DNA of 64,000 nucleotides from a bacterium (GTDB lineage: Bacteria > Patescibacteriota > Gracilibacteria > Absconditabacterales > Absconditicoccaceae): the NCBI GenBank assembly GCA_020627925.1, contig JAHDFY010000002.1, forward strand, positions 62,001-126,000. The letters run 5' to 3'. Positions 1 to 10,836 of the stretch are shown piece by piece. Position 1 is the first letter of the stretch, and each line of letters begins with the position of its first letter. The position numbers were made by a program, and so were the translations under genes. The notes under the pieces were generated by a model. That model was not told where the DNA came from. It made no database searches and saw only the letters and a program-made list of their open reading frames with translations.

Positions 1-1701
1 GTGGTGTTTACCCCTTTCTATTACTTTTCATTTTTTCATTACAATAATTTCGTCTGCTTCTTTGACGGTTTGTAATCTGTGGGCAATGATAATAACAGTA
101 CGATTTTTGAACAAGCTATGCATCGCTTGAGTAACTAATTCTTCGCTAATGCTGTCTAATGCTGATGTTGGTTCATCAAGTATGATTATTTCTGGATTTT
201 TTAGGAAAACTTTGGCAATAGCGAGACGTTGGCGTTGTCCTCATGACAGCCTTACTCCCCTTTCGCCTATGTGAGTATCTATTCACTGTGGTAGATCATA
301 TATGAATTCACAGGCGGACAAAGTAATTATTTCTTCTACTCTATTGTTTGAGGGTTTGCTATCTAATCAGTAGCACAAATTTTCGTAGATTGTTCCGTCA
401 AAAACACCAGGATCTTGAGTAAGAAATCAAATATGTTTATAATAGGATTGTAACGAAACATGACTGCTGTCTTGTATTTTCTTGTTTTGTGGAAGGTTTT
501 GATTGTCTATGCTGATGTGTCACTGCTGTGCAGATAAATATCATGCGATAAGTTTTGCAAGTGTTGATTTTCATGAACCAGATGAACCAACTAATGCTGT
601 TTTTTTTCATCATTGGAGAGTTAAAGAGAACTTATCAAACAATGCTTTATTTCATTTGTAGCCAAACGTGATAGCGTCCAGTGTTATATCTCATTTTTTG
701 TGTACAAAGGTATTCCCTGTATGATATCAATAAATTGGCTTATTTTTTTCGAAAGTTTTTCGGAGCTTCTCGATGTGAGGTGTCTTTCTTGATATGCTTC
801 TAAATCGATTGACTAAACCACCTACCATGCGATTGATGAGTCAAAAAATGGTAACAAATACGACGAGATCAGAAAGTGTTAGTGTTCCTTGAAAAACACC
901 ATATCAGATGTAGCTATATCATATTATTTCTCCTATCGCTATCAAAAAAGGAAGCAAGGCATGAAGACTCCATTTGTATGGTACTTCACGTAGTTTGTTT
1001 TGAATGAATTTTTGTCTTAGTTTTTGCATATTTTGCAGCTCTTGCCTTGTTTTTCCGGCTTGTAATATTTCATATTTGGACATAATTTGTCTTACAAACA
1101 GTCTTGTGATGTCCATGCTTGTTTCTTTTGTTTCTTTTTTTACCTTATTTTCTGCTTTGAGAATAGCGCTTCATAAAAGAATAACGATTAGCACAATTGC
1201 TATTCACACTCAAAATGCTTGCCATGAGTAAATAAAAAGATAGGTGATAGAGACAATTATAGTGCATACTTGTCTTAATCAGACAGAAAAGACTTCATAA
1301 TGCATGTCTGCTCGGTTTTCGTATCCTTTTTGTACTATTGATATCGTTTTTCATGTACCAATACTTTCTGCTTGGCTTGCGTTCAGGCATAGGAACTTTT
1401 GCATATATTTTTCATATATAAGTTGCCTTGTTTTTGCTAATGTTGGTCGATCACTTTGTTTTTTATATCGCTCGAATACTGGTCGAAAGCATTTTATTGC
1501 GATGAGACCTCATAACATATAAATAAATTGTTGTTTGTTTTGTGTTTCAATTGCTTGTGACAGTTGTCTCAAAAATTCTACATTAAGAATGTTTACTAAC
1601 GAAACAGTAATAACTAAAAAAGTAATAATGATGTAATGACGCGGTAATTTTTTGAGCGGAAAAAAAAACTCTTTCCATTTGTTGGAATGAATAATATGCA
1701 T
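1..1701 (-). CDS. ABC exporter, fused membrane and ATPase domains (partial)
   Basis: This is a half-transporter of the MsbA/LmrA type that would use ATP to export a lipid, peptide or drug; the substrate cannot be told. About 330 N-terminal residues hold the membrane helices and the rest is the nucleotide-binding domain. Walker A (GSSGSGKST) ends near residue 380 and its last glycine (residue 377) is TGA. The signature LSGGQRQR has its first glycine as TGA (residue 487). Walker B reads [10 protein letters not shown] and is followed by the switch histidine in IIAHRL. The C-terminal GKVIERG also uses TGA. The frame is still open at the left edge, so the end lies outside the window. The ATG start follows uppS and a possible small gene on the same strand. 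Confidence 0.93.
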
Positions 1702-1777
1702 GCTATTGCAAAAAAAACTAAAAGGTAACGACCTTTTTCCTATCTCTCATCTTTTTTTCAAAACAAAAAAAGACAGA

Positions 1778-1939
1778 CTAAGGGGTTTCAATGATCTCAT
1801 TGAGAATGATCGCATTTATAACATAGTAATCTGTTTTTTTTACAGAGGTAATACTCCTTTTTTTTGGTAGCATGACATGATGCACTCGGCGAGTCCGAGG
1901 CTTATTAGAGTAAACGATGATATCGTTGTTTTGTGACAT
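1778..1939 (-). CDS. possible small protein, 53 residues
   Basis: An ATG-started frame closed by TAG fills most of the gap between uppS and the ABC exporter, on the same strand and 38 bases after the uppS stop. The first half is basic (KPRTRRVHH, PKKRS) and the second half is more hydrophobic (DYYVINAIIL). It has no TGA codon and no family is recognised. The case for a real gene rests on position and charge pattern only, so it may be untranslated spacer. Confidence 0.35.
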   Translation of the reverse strand: MSQNNDIIVYSNKPRTRRVHHVMLPKKRSITSVKKTDYYVINAIILNEIIETP

Positions 1940-1977
1940 CTTTTTTGCATTCATTTTTTGTTTGTATGATATTCACG

Positions 1978-2682
1978 CTATTTTCAAAAATTTCTATATG
2001 CACTGATTGTATCAAACCATTGTAGTGCTTCTTCAAATTTTTCTACGGTAAAATCTGGACACTTTAGCTTAGAAAAGTATAGTTCTGCATAGCCAATTCG
2101 CCAAGAAAGAAATCATGAAGTTCTTTGAGCCATGTCTCATTTGGTTCTGATAACAAGATCAACAGGCGGTAATCACGCAAGGTCACTGTGTTGTGATATA
2201 AGCTCTTGCGTTACGTCTTTCGCTTGTATATTTTTTTTGATGATCTTTTGTACGGCCCTAACGATTTCGTCTCTTCCTCCATAATTAATGGCTGTGACAG
2301 AATATTTCTCTGATTTTGGGTAGGTGTGACGTTTTTCTTGATGGCGCAAATAACTCACAAGGTGATCAGGTAGTCATTCAGCGCTCCCTATCCATTTGTA
2401 ATTTATTTGTTGTTTTTCCATCAATGAATCTAGTTCGTTTCCGATTTTTTCATAGAGTTTGAATAAATATTCAAGTTCTTGTTGAGATCTTTTTGCTCTG
2501 TTTTCTGTGCTTAGTCCCCATGAGGTAAAAACTTTGATGGGAGTATGAGAAAATACGTACGTGATAAGCTCTATTCCTCTTTGAAGACCTTCAAGATGTC
2601 CTTGAAGGGAGTCAAGATTTTTTTCTTTTGCCCATGTTCTATTTCCATCAGGAATAAGAGCGACATGTGTAGGATAATGCAT
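1978..2682 (-). CDS. uppS: isoprenyl transferase (undecaprenyl diphosphate synthase)
   Basis: It makes the C55 lipid carrier used for peptidoglycan and surface glycans by adding isopentenyl units to farnesyl diphosphate. The 234 residues match the usual family length. The catalytic Asp is in PDGNRTWAKE (Asp12); the family usually reads MDGN, so the Pro is a variant. Also visible are a central SWGLSTEN, the substrate-binding arginines in VIRTKG and SWRIGYAELYF, and the terminal NFGK whose glycine is TGA. ATG 2682 is chosen because an upstream in-frame TTG lies against a terminator hairpin. The product feeds the penicillin-binding protein and flippase elsewhere in the window. Confidence 0.92.
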
Positions 2683-2690
2683 AAGTGTGC

Positions 2691-2721
2691 AAAAAAACAA
2701 AAATCCTCACTTTGTGAGGAT
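2691..2721 (-). terminator. intrinsic terminator after the TIM-barrel gene
   Basis: On the minus strand an 8-bp perfect stem (ATCCTCAC/GTGAGGAT) with a 3-base loop is followed by a T-rich run. It separates the TIM-barrel gene from uppS, so uppS probably has its own promoter or depends on read-through. Confidence 0.75.
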
Positions 2722-2750
2722 AGTTAGATAACTTATGGATGTATAGTAGT

Positions 2751-3542
2751 TTATACCGTAATGTCAACAAAATTTTCTTGGAAGTATTTTACGGCTTTCT
2801 TGAGAATAATGAGTACTTTATCACTATCAGCGAGATCTTTTTTGCTGATTTCCACTTTGAGACTGATAGGTCCTTTGTAATTTCCCTTTTTTAGTTTTTT
2901 GAGTATGCTTGGTAGTTTGAGTGTTCCATCCCCAGGAAGTACATGACCTTGACCGATTCTTGTCTTATCAGAAAAGTAGACTGTTGATAAATGAGGAATG
3001 AACTTATCAAGTTTTCTTAGTAATTGTTGCTCCAGAGCATCTTCGTCGATATTAACGATATCCAAAGCAAGGTCTGCATTAAATTTTTTGATGATTTCAA
3101 CAAGATTGGTGAAACGAAATTTGGGAATTGGCAAAAGGTAGGTTGCTTGCGATGGATTGATAATAGCAAATCTGATGTCCTTGTTATGTTTCTTGTAGTT
3201 GTTAAGGTTGTCAGAAATGAAATTGTATGTTTTGAGACTGAAATAACTAGGCGCGTTGATATTAATAATTCTTGCTCCTGTTTCTGCACACAGATCAAGT
3301 GCTTGGTTTAATTCTTTGGGGTTAACGTTTGATGATACTTGGATACTGGTCACTGGTATTTCATATTTTTGTGATAATTTTTTTACATATCCTTCATTCC
3401 ATGCGTCATAACTTTTCCATGTTGCTAGATCGATACCATCGAATCCTGCACTTTTTGCTAGATCAAAAATAAGATCGAGACCATATCCGCTCAATGTATC
3501 CGTACTTAGTACAAAGTTTGCTCATTTAGAAGATTCAACCAT
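2751..3542 (-). CDS. sugar phosphate isomerase/epimerase-like TIM barrel
   Basis: The 263-residue protein resembles the xylose-isomerase-like TIM-barrel superfamily (AP endonuclease 2/IolE type). Visible elements are FDGIDLATW near the N-terminus, the strand ARIININAP, FNADLALDIVNID in the middle and GQGHVLPGDGTLKLPSIL followed by GPISLKVE near the C-terminus, which is the typical metal-site region. The ATG start at 3542 comes from reading one TGA as Gly (residue 7), which adds 16 residues to the otherwise open frame. The substrate is unknown. It lies downstream of pth and upstream of uppS on the same strand. Confidence 0.75.
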
Positions 3543-3635
3543 TAACTCTCTGCATATTAGTAATAAATTCTACTACAACCAATTGTATGTAGCTTGGTCG
3601 GTATTTGCAAATTTTGTGAGCTTTTTTGGTGTTGC

Positions 3636-4172
3636 TTATTCATTTTTTATAAAATCCATTACCATATTTTCAAATTCTAAGTAATGACTAAGCAATGTTT
3701 CGAATTCTTGCTCGCCAAATTTACCAAGCACATAATCAGCAACACTCATTCATTCATGAGATGGCCTTCCTACTCCGATTCTAATTCTTTTGAAATCATT
3801 AGTTCCTAAGTGAGTAATAGTGTCCCTGAGTCCATTGTGTCCTGCATGCCCTCATCACACTTTGTATTTTATCGTACTACTTGCTAAATCTATTTCATCA
3901 TGAGCAATAAGCACGTCTTGGACAGCTATTCCAAAAAAATTCATGGCTGCCTTGATTGATTTTCATGAACGATTCATGTATGTTTGGGGTTTCAAGAGTA
4001 TTACTTTTGTTTCGTGCAATCTTGCTTGTGCGAGATCACCAAAAAACTTTTTTTCTGCATGAAAAGAAAAATCATGATGATATGCCATTTTGTCGAGAAA
4101 CAAAAAACCGGCATTATGTCTAGTAAATCTGTAATTATCTCCAGGATTTCCTAATCAAACAATCAATTTCAT
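3636..4172 (-). CDS. pth: peptidyl-tRNA hydrolase
   Basis: It cleaves peptidyl-tRNAs released from stalled ribosomes. The 178 residues fit the bacterial Pth family. N-terminal LGNPG is followed by the catalytic His in TRHNAGF (His19). Other family motifs are KPQTYMN, the Asp in AHDEIDL and the loop [12 protein letters not shown]. The first two glycines of GGGH are consecutive TGA codons, so under the standard code the gene would be broken at its most conserved loop. Further TGA glycines follow the N-terminal LIV and lie in NRSG. Its neighbour infB is also a translation gene. Confidence 0.95.
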
Positions 4173-4190
4173 GACTAAACATGACTAACA

Positions 4191-4217
4191 AATAAAAAAC
4201 CTGACAGCTGTCAGGTT
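4191..4217 (-). terminator. intrinsic terminator of infB
   Basis: A perfect 20-base palindrome (AACCTGACAG/CTGTCAGGTT) overlaps the infB stop codon. On the minus strand it is followed by a T run, as in a Rho-independent terminator. Confidence 0.75.
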
Positions 4218-6450
4218 ATTCAGGTTTTACTTCTTTGAGAACATAGAATTCGAGTGTGTCTCCTTCTTCAATTCTTTTTTTCGATGTTACTTTCATTCCA
4301 CATTCGTGACCTTCTCCTATTTCTTTTACATTTTCTTGTTCTTTTTGTAGCGATGTTATTTCTCCTTTTCCAATCTCCTCTTCTCCTCTGAATATTCTGA
4401 ATAATGCTCCATTCATTGTTTTTCCTTGTACTACTTTTCCTCCAATAACCATCATTCTTTCTTTTCTGAAGAAATTTGCGAGTACTTCTAATTTTCCGAT
4501 AGCTTCTTCTACAATTTCTACTTCTACCAATCAATAAACAGCTTGTTCGATAAATTCGATAATTTCGTAGATAATATCATATGATTTGATTGATACTTTG
4601 TGTTGTTCTGCTTTCTTTTTCATTGAAGCGTTTGTTTTGGTGTTGAAACCAATAATAACAGCATCAGCAGCTTGAGCAAGTGCAATATCCGAATCACTAG
4701 GATCTCCAACATCTTTGTGAACAACTTTGATGCTTACGGTAGAAGGTACCGTAATTCCTTCTACTGCTGCAGAAAGAGCTTCAAGGCTTGATGGACCATC
4801 AGATTTTAGGATAAGCTTCAATTCAGCATTCCCTTCTTCTTTCATTTGTTGTAGGAAATGTTGCATGGTGCTTTGTTGTTTTTCATCTGCCATTTGTTCT
4901 TTGATGATTTCTACCTTTTCTTTTGCTTCTTTTTCATTTTTTACTCCTTCTACTACTCTACCTGGTTCTGGTATTTCATTGAGTCCTAGGATCATTACTG
5001 GATCTCCACCAACAGCTTTTTTCATTGGTTTTCCTTTGTAATCAAGCATTCTTTTTACCTTTCCATACGTGTTATGTACTACGATAACGTCTCCAACTTT
5101 GAGCGTTCCTGTAAGTACGATCAATGATGTAGAAATTCCTTGACGAGGATCCTTATGGGCATCAACTACGACACCAACTGCCTTTCTATCAGGGTTGTAT
5201 TGTAGTTCTAGTACCTCTGATTGTAGGAGAATATGATCAAGAAGGTCTGGGATTCCTTGCCCTGTTACAGAAGAAACACCTATAACGGGAATATCTCCTC
5301 CCCATTCTTCAGGAATTAGTCCGTGTTGACCGATATCTGTTTTAATTTTTTCGTAATTGTTGTTTGGTTTATCTATTTTGGTTACAGCAACGATGATCGG
5401 TACTCATGCATCTTTGGCATGATTGATTGATTCAATTGTTTGTGGTTTTATACCGTCATCAGCAGCAATAATAATAATAGCAATATTGGTCAGTTTTGCT
5501 CCTCTTGCTCTTAGTGCAGTGAATAACTCGTGACCTGGTGTATCAATGAAAGTAATTTGTTTTCCATCATGAGTGATGCTTGATGCTCCAATTGATTGCG
5601 TAATTCCTCCTGCTTCTCCTCCTGTGACGTTACTTTTTCTCAAATAGTCAAGTAACGATGTTTTTCCATGATCAACGTGACCCATTACCGTTACAACGGG
5701 AGGTCTTTCTAATAGATTATCTGCATTTTTATCATTATCAAGAATTGCTTGCAGATCTCCTGTCAATATTTTATCAAGATCAACGCTTTGTTCTTCTCCT
5801 TTGGCAGCTACACCAAATTCAAGAGCAATAAGTGATGCTGTATCAAAATCTAATACTGTATTCACTCCTCCCATAATTTTGTTTTGTAGCATTACTTTAA
5901 GAACATCTTGGAGCGTTACTCCCATTTTTTCAGAAAATTCTTTTACAGTAATATTGTCTCCAATAAGTATTGATTCTTTTTTTGTCAATGTACTTGATGT
6001 TGTTGCTACTTTCTTTGGCTTTGGTGGTGCCTTTTTTTCTACTTTTGGTGATGGAGTTGTTGCTGGTTTCTTTTGGTAGCTGTTTCTTGTGAAACTTCTC
6101 TCTTTGTTTTGTGAGTTATTTCTCGCTCCGCTTCCTCTATTGGTTGTACTCCTATTCCCTCTTGAAAATGTAGGTCTAGAACCAGTTGGTCTTGTATTTC
6201 TTGTAGGAGATGGTGCTGCTTTTCTTATTACTCTTGCATTTTCTCAAGAAAAAGAAACCGATTCAGTATCTTTTTTGTGACTTTTGGTTGCTGCATGTAC
6301 GAGAAGATCATCTTGTGTTGTATCTTCTACTTTTTCTTTTTTCTTCTCTTCTTTTTTTTCGAATCATAGTCACGAAAAAAAGCCTCCTTTATTTGATCAA
6401 AATTCTTTGCTTTTGATGACAGCTTTTACTTTCTTTTCGTTGTTTGTCAT
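4216..6450 (-). CDS. infB: translation initiation factor IF-2
   Basis: It is the GTPase that brings fMet-tRNA to the 30S subunit and promotes subunit joining. The 744 residues hold a basic low-complexity N-terminal part (about 1-150, rich in K, S, T, P, R), the IF2_N segment around the KEFSEKMGV helix, the G domain with GHVDHGKTS and DTPGHE, then domain II (TGTLKVGD) and the C-terminal domains ending in [11 protein letters not shown]. Four or five TGA glycines fall in the N-terminal region and only a few in the conserved core. The ATG at 6450 follows tandem hairpins in the leader. Confidence 0.96.
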
Positions 6451-6475
6451 ATATTAGGTACCACCAATTATAAAA

Positions 6476-6518
6476 ATGCTACAAGCTCTGTAGCATGCTA
6501 ATGTTACAACGAACATTA
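6476..6518. promoter_or_regulatory. two adjacent hairpins upstream of infB
   Basis: Two perfect inverted repeats sit side by side between infB and the divergent trigger factor gene. The first is 6476-6496 (8-bp arms ATGCTACA/TGTAGCAT, 5-base loop). The second is 6499-6518 (7-bp arms TAATGTT/AACATTA, 6-base loop). They lie 26-68 bases upstream of the infB start. No T run follows, so an operator or leader structure is more likely than a terminator. Confidence 0.45.
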
Positions 6519-6658
6519 ACAATTTATACAAGAAAAACAACAAGAAATATAGAAATAGCAGTCTTTTTTTGCTTTTTTGATTGAAAAAAAATTCACAAAC
6601 CTTACAAAGTCGCTGATAGAAATTTTTTTCTGTGTTTATATTTTATGGCAAAATTTGA

Positions 6659-7936
6659 ATGAAATACTCATTGGAGAAAGGAAATAAATCGAATTATGAA
6701 ATACAAGTAGCTCTTGATGATGCCCTTATGGCATCATTAAAAGAAAAAGTGCTCAAAACATTTCAAAAAGATATTAAGGCGCCTGGTTTTAGGCAAGGTC
6801 ACGTACCTCTTGATATGGTAGAAACTCAAATTAGACCTGGATATCTTCAAGTAGGTATCTTGGAAGAAGTGGTTCATGATGTAATGACAAAAGTATTGGA
6901 TGAAAATAAGGATATCCAGTTTATTGGTCAACCATATGATTTTGATCCGTCACAATTGATGGTAGAAAAAGATAGTGTATATAATGTTGTTTTCAAGGTG
7001 GATGTTTATCCAGAGATGCAAGAAAAGGATGCTAAATGGAAAAAACTTTCATTAAATAAGATTGCAGTAAAAGTGGAAGATGAAAAAAAGAATTCAGTAT
7101 TGCAAACTATTAAAAAGCAATATGCTGAATACAAAGACACTGATGCGATTGCTGAAGATACTGTATCAAAAATTGCGGTAAGATTCTTAGACAAAGATAA
7201 TAACGAGCTTTTGAAAAGAACTGTTTACGTAGGAGAAGAAGAATTTACGAAAGAAGCAAAAGCTAAAAAACTTTTTGTAGGAATGAAAAAAGGTGAAGTA
7301 ATAGAAAAAAAATATTCTGCAAAGACAACTCCAGATTTTCTTTTGTATACAGGTGAAGGAAAACCAGCGCTTATGATGTTTGATATCAAAGACTGTAAAA
7401 AAGTTGAATTGCCTGTATTTACTGATGAATTTGTTGCAGAAAAATTTGGTGGTGATGGATGAATCACTAGCGTTGCTAGCCTTATGGAACAAGTAGAAAA
7501 AACATTGGGAGAAACACAAGCACAAGAGGAACTACAAAAAGCAATGGAAGACTTTTTGACAAAAGCGGAAGCTTCTTTTGATCTCATTATTCCAAAAACA
7601 TTCGTACAAGAAGAAATGAAACATAGAATGAAATCTATGGAACAAAAATTAGGAGGAGAAGCTGGATTCAAAAAATTTATCGAAAGTATGGGAGAAGAAA
7701 AAGCAAAAGCATACTTGGATGAAATGGAAAAGACAGCTGAAAAAAGTCTACATAAGTTCTTGTTGTTGAAAAAGATTGTTGATGAAAACAAACTTGATAC
7801 GGTTGACTGGAATACGGCAATGGATGCAGAAAAGAAACTCTACGAATTTATGACATGAGATAAGACTCTTTTTGGAAAAGAAGAGAAGAAAGAAGAAGAA
7901 AAGAAAACTAATGCAAAAAAATCTACAAAAAAATAG
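6659..7936 (+). CDS. tig: trigger factor chaperone
   Basis: It is the ribosome-bound chaperone that meets nascent chains at the exit tunnel. In 425 residues the N-terminal ribosome-binding domain carries a variant of the family signature (APGFRQGHVP near residue 45, normally GFRxGxxP). A PPIase-like middle region follows, then a long helical C-terminal domain and a lysine-rich tail. Two TGA codons are read as Gly (7460 and 7856). ATG 6659 is chosen because the protein then begins MKYSLEKG as expected; another ATG at 6645 is out of frame. The leader has no clear Shine-Dalgarno. YbaB follows 35 bases downstream. Confidence 0.93.
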
Positions 7937-7971
7937 TCATCACTCATTTATATTAGACGACAAATAATAAT

Positions 7972-8355
7972 ATGTTTGGACAAATTGGAGAATTAAAAAA
8001 GATGTATGATAAATACAAACAGCTACAAGATAAACTAAAAAAATTAGTTATTAGAGCGAAACAAGGAGAATACACCGATGGAGGCGGTGAAACCCAAGAA
8101 GGTGCAGTAGTTATTGATATTACTGGAGAAATGAAAGTAAGAGATATTTCTATCAATGATTTGGCCTTACTTGATCCTTCTAAAAAAGGGGATCTTGAAG
8201 AAACAATCAAAGCTGCTTTTGTAAAAGCACAATCAAAAGCACAAGAAGTGGTAGCTGCCAAGACAAAAGAAATTCTTGGTTTTGATCCATCAGATCTTGC
8301 TGGAATGATGGGAGGTGCTGGAGGCGGAATGCCTAAAATACCAGGATTATCATAA
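7972..8355 (+). CDS. ybaB: YbaB/EbfC family nucleoid-associated protein
   Basis: This 127-residue protein belongs to the small DNA-binding YbaB/EbfC family, dimeric tweezer-like proteins that coat DNA. It starts with a lysine-rich helix (ELKKMYDKYKQLQDKLKK), then a short beta region (GAVVIDITGEMKV, matching the family's V-x-G motif area). The following helix precedes a Gly/Met-rich tail (GMMGGAGGGMPKIPG). In many bacteria it neighbours recR or dnaX, but here it follows tig and ends at a terminator. It contains no TGA codon. Confidence 0.9.
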   Translation: MFGQIGELKKMYDKYKQLQDKLKKLVIRAKQGEYTDGGGETQEGAVVIDITGEMKVRDISINDLALLDPSKKGDLEETIKAAFVKAQSKAQEVVAAKTKEILGFDPSDLAGMMGGAGGGMPKIPGLS

Positions 8356-8372
8356 TCAACCTAACAATAAAA

Positions 8373-8396
8373 ACAGAGCTTAATGCTCTGTTTTTT
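8373..8396. terminator. terminator between convergent ybaB and an unknown gene
   Basis: The 7-bp stem ACAGAGC/GCTCTGT with a 5-base loop is followed by a T run on the plus strand. The stop codon of the minus-strand gene (8380-8382) lies in the hairpin, so one element closes both genes. Confidence 0.75.
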
Positions 8397-9891
8397 GTTT
8401 GGGAGAAAATAACTGTATGAGGTCGTTGTTTGGTGATCATCGGCGAAAAAAAATAGCAGATTCTGGTTTGTGCTCTTTGATGTTTTGTTGGCTCACATAG
8501 GTATCTATTGGATTGACCCTATACTCCTCTTTTTCTCCGTTTATTTTATTACTATCTTCTCCAAATGAGATAAAATAGTTTGCTTCGGTTTGTTGTAGCG
8601 CATTATCAACATAAGCAGCTATACCATTTCATTTAGGGTTATTGGGCCCCGAAAGTTTGTTTGATCGGTCGGTGTCGACAGGCAATTTTGCTGCAAAAAA
8701 TTTATAAAAAGTCTTGTTGTCGCTTCCTTTTACTAGATAATAGTGCTCTTGTTCGGAATAAGCTATTATTTTTTTGAAATGGTTTCCATGGTTGACAATA
8801 TTTTCAAGAGTCGTTTCATTGATACTCATGACTCAAAAGTCGTTGGCTCAGACTGTTTGTTGCTCTTGATACCCGTTATGAAGGATAAGCTGGCTTGTGC
8901 GATTAGTGAGTGATGGTGGTGTTTCACTGCCCGGTAAATCAAATCAAGGAAAACAGCTTAGAACAATAGTGATGGTGTCATTTTTGTTGGATTGTTTTGC
9001 GTGTAGGAGTGTATCGAGAAAGAGAGCTGTATATTGTGCAAAATCATTAGCAGAAAGCTGTGGCGTTATATGTACAAAAGATTGTTGTTCAAGGTGAGCA
9101 TATGCTTCTTTGTTGGTAATCTCATTAAGATAGGCAAGCAAAAAACTACATACATAATTACCACTTCATGAGCCAGTTGTCGTAATGAATGCCTGGGAGT
9201 CCTCTGTTTGACTCAGTAGTATATGAGGAATCGTGTTACCAAAAGAAAGGCCTCGTTCTGATGATTCACGAATTATTTTGTACAAATGGGCGTCTTTTTT
9301 GTTTTGTCATGATTGTTCCCAAAAATAATGTGCGCTGTATTTTCCTTCTCTTCGTTGTTTGTCTAGGGTGAGAAAATTTTGTGTAAGAAGCTCTTTGAGA
9401 TGACGAGATGTTGCAAATGGAAGCAAACAAAAACGTGAAATACTATTTGCATCGTATGTTTCTGTAATGATATGAATGTTGTCTTGATTAATATTTTGAC
9501 AAATATTATATATTTCACCCATTTCTTTGATTGCATACAAGTAGCTTTTTACTATTTTTTCAAAATTACTGTAATAAAGTGCCGCGTTTTCATTATGAAA
9601 TTGATCAAATATTTTTGTTGCGCTGCTATCGCTTGCTATTGTATGGACTTTTTCTTTCCAAGTTTCCAAAAATTCTTTATGGTCTTGGTAAACATTTTCA
9701 GGTAGGTGAAATATTTCTTTGAGCTGTTTTTTGTCTAAGGTCTGAATTTGTAGCAAGGCTTCTGCTAGATAAGTAGAATAATACGTCAATGAAGAAGCAG
9801 TTGCAGATCCATTAATCAATGCATGAACAAGTGCCAACATGTAGATGTTTTTTTTGATTATTCTACTTGTGTAGTGAGGTTGTATTTCCAT
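8380..9891 (-). CDS. protein of unknown function, 503 residues
   Basis: No family is recognised. The frame is continuous over 1.5 kb only with seven TGA codons read as Gly. The N-terminus has a short hydrophobic stretch (IYMLALVHALI, residues 17-27) that could be a helix or weak anchor. The middle part is helical with many Asn and Tyr. A glycine-rich TTGSGSGNYV lies near residue 238. An Asp-rich segment (TDTITIV-like, NDTITIVLSCFPGFDLPGS) may be a buried strand with a following loop. It shares strand and AT-rich composition with the next unknown gene (10007-10819), and the two may work together. Confidence 0.7.
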
Positions 9892-9937
9892 TCCTTCTTT
9901 CTTGTTAAAACTATTTTTTATGGTCCGAAAAAGTTGT

Positions 9938-9957
9938 TATTTTGCAAATGCAAAATA
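9938..9957. repeat. inverted repeat between two unknown genes
   Basis: Perfect 8-bp arms (TATTTTGC/GCAAAATA) enclose a 4-base loop in the 115-base gap. On the minus strand a T-rich stretch follows after a few bases, so it may be a weak terminator of the 10007-10819 gene. Confidence 0.4.
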
Positions 9958-10006
9958 GTAAAAAGTGTTTTTGATTTGGTGTGTTCGTGATAATTTTGAG
10001 TATTTT

Positions 10007-10819
10007 TTATGACTGTGTTTCTATTATTTCTTCTGCAATGTGTAGTGAATCAAAACGAGTTTGTTCTATCATATAATCACTAATAATGGTAGAAAGGTTT
10101 TGATAATTAGGTGAAATGACATAGATATCTTTGTTTTTTACTCCTTCACGCTGTAATTCTTCTTTGAGGTTTGCGAGGTATGGGTCGGTTGGCAATACAT
10201 CTAATGCCAGCACTACATTGTTATTGGTCTTGCAGCTTTCGAAAAAATCAGGAGTGAATGCAAAATCATATCTATTGATTGCAAACAAGTTGAATGCCTC
10301 TTGTTTTTTTTGTTGTATATAAAAATGTGCGTTGGTGAGTTCTGGTAGGTAAGCAGCACTTCCCAAAACCGTTGTGGTGTTTCATGAATAAGAAAATGGT
10401 CTCATATCGATGAGTCATGATTTTCCCGTAGGGTGACCTTCAAAAAGCTGTTCTGGATATTCTTTATCGTATAGTCTAATAATTGCTTTTTTTTGTGATC
10501 AGATTAACTCGATCATTTGTCCTAAGTCATATGCTTCATAGGTTTTTCGTCATGTGTGTTCAATAGTACTTTCGCTTATTTTATGAAGCTTGGATGAGAT
10601 TCATGCGAAACAGTCGATAATGATGCTGCGTTCACTATTTGTAGGTTGGTTGATGTAATAATCTGCCGGAAGTTTATGAGCGATAAACAATGTGGTGTTC
10701 CCTTCTTTGTTTGTTTCTTGGTTGCTTTCGGGATTTTCAAAAAATATTTTCTGGATGTTTTTCTTGTTTTGTATGTCATTCACGAATGTTCCGTATGCAA
10801 CGTATTTACTGAGGTTCAT
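10007..10819 (-). CDS. protein of unknown function, 270 residues
   Basis: The frame from ATG 10819 includes five TGA codons read as Gly. No family is recognised. Visible features are a hydrophilic start (NLSKYVAYGTFVND), a putative strand SERSIIIDCFAG near residue 65, KAIIRLYDKEYPEQLFEG, the glycine-rich PFSYSGNTTTVLGSAAYL and a C-terminal half with NVVLALDVLPTDPYL and KDIYVISPNY. The alternating strands and helices suggest an alpha/beta fold. It lies 17 bases after dnaE and may be its operon partner. Confidence 0.7.
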
Positions 10820-10836
10820 GGTAAGTAATACTTATG

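Noticed and set aside
2683-2700. Upstream TTG start for uppS
   Set aside because: It lies against a terminator hairpin, while ATG 2682 starts the family's usual N-terminus.
5404-5988. infB, dnaE, pheT and others as groups of pseudogene fragments
   Set aside because: All breaks are single TGA codons at positions where the family has Gly; read as Gly, the proteins are full length.
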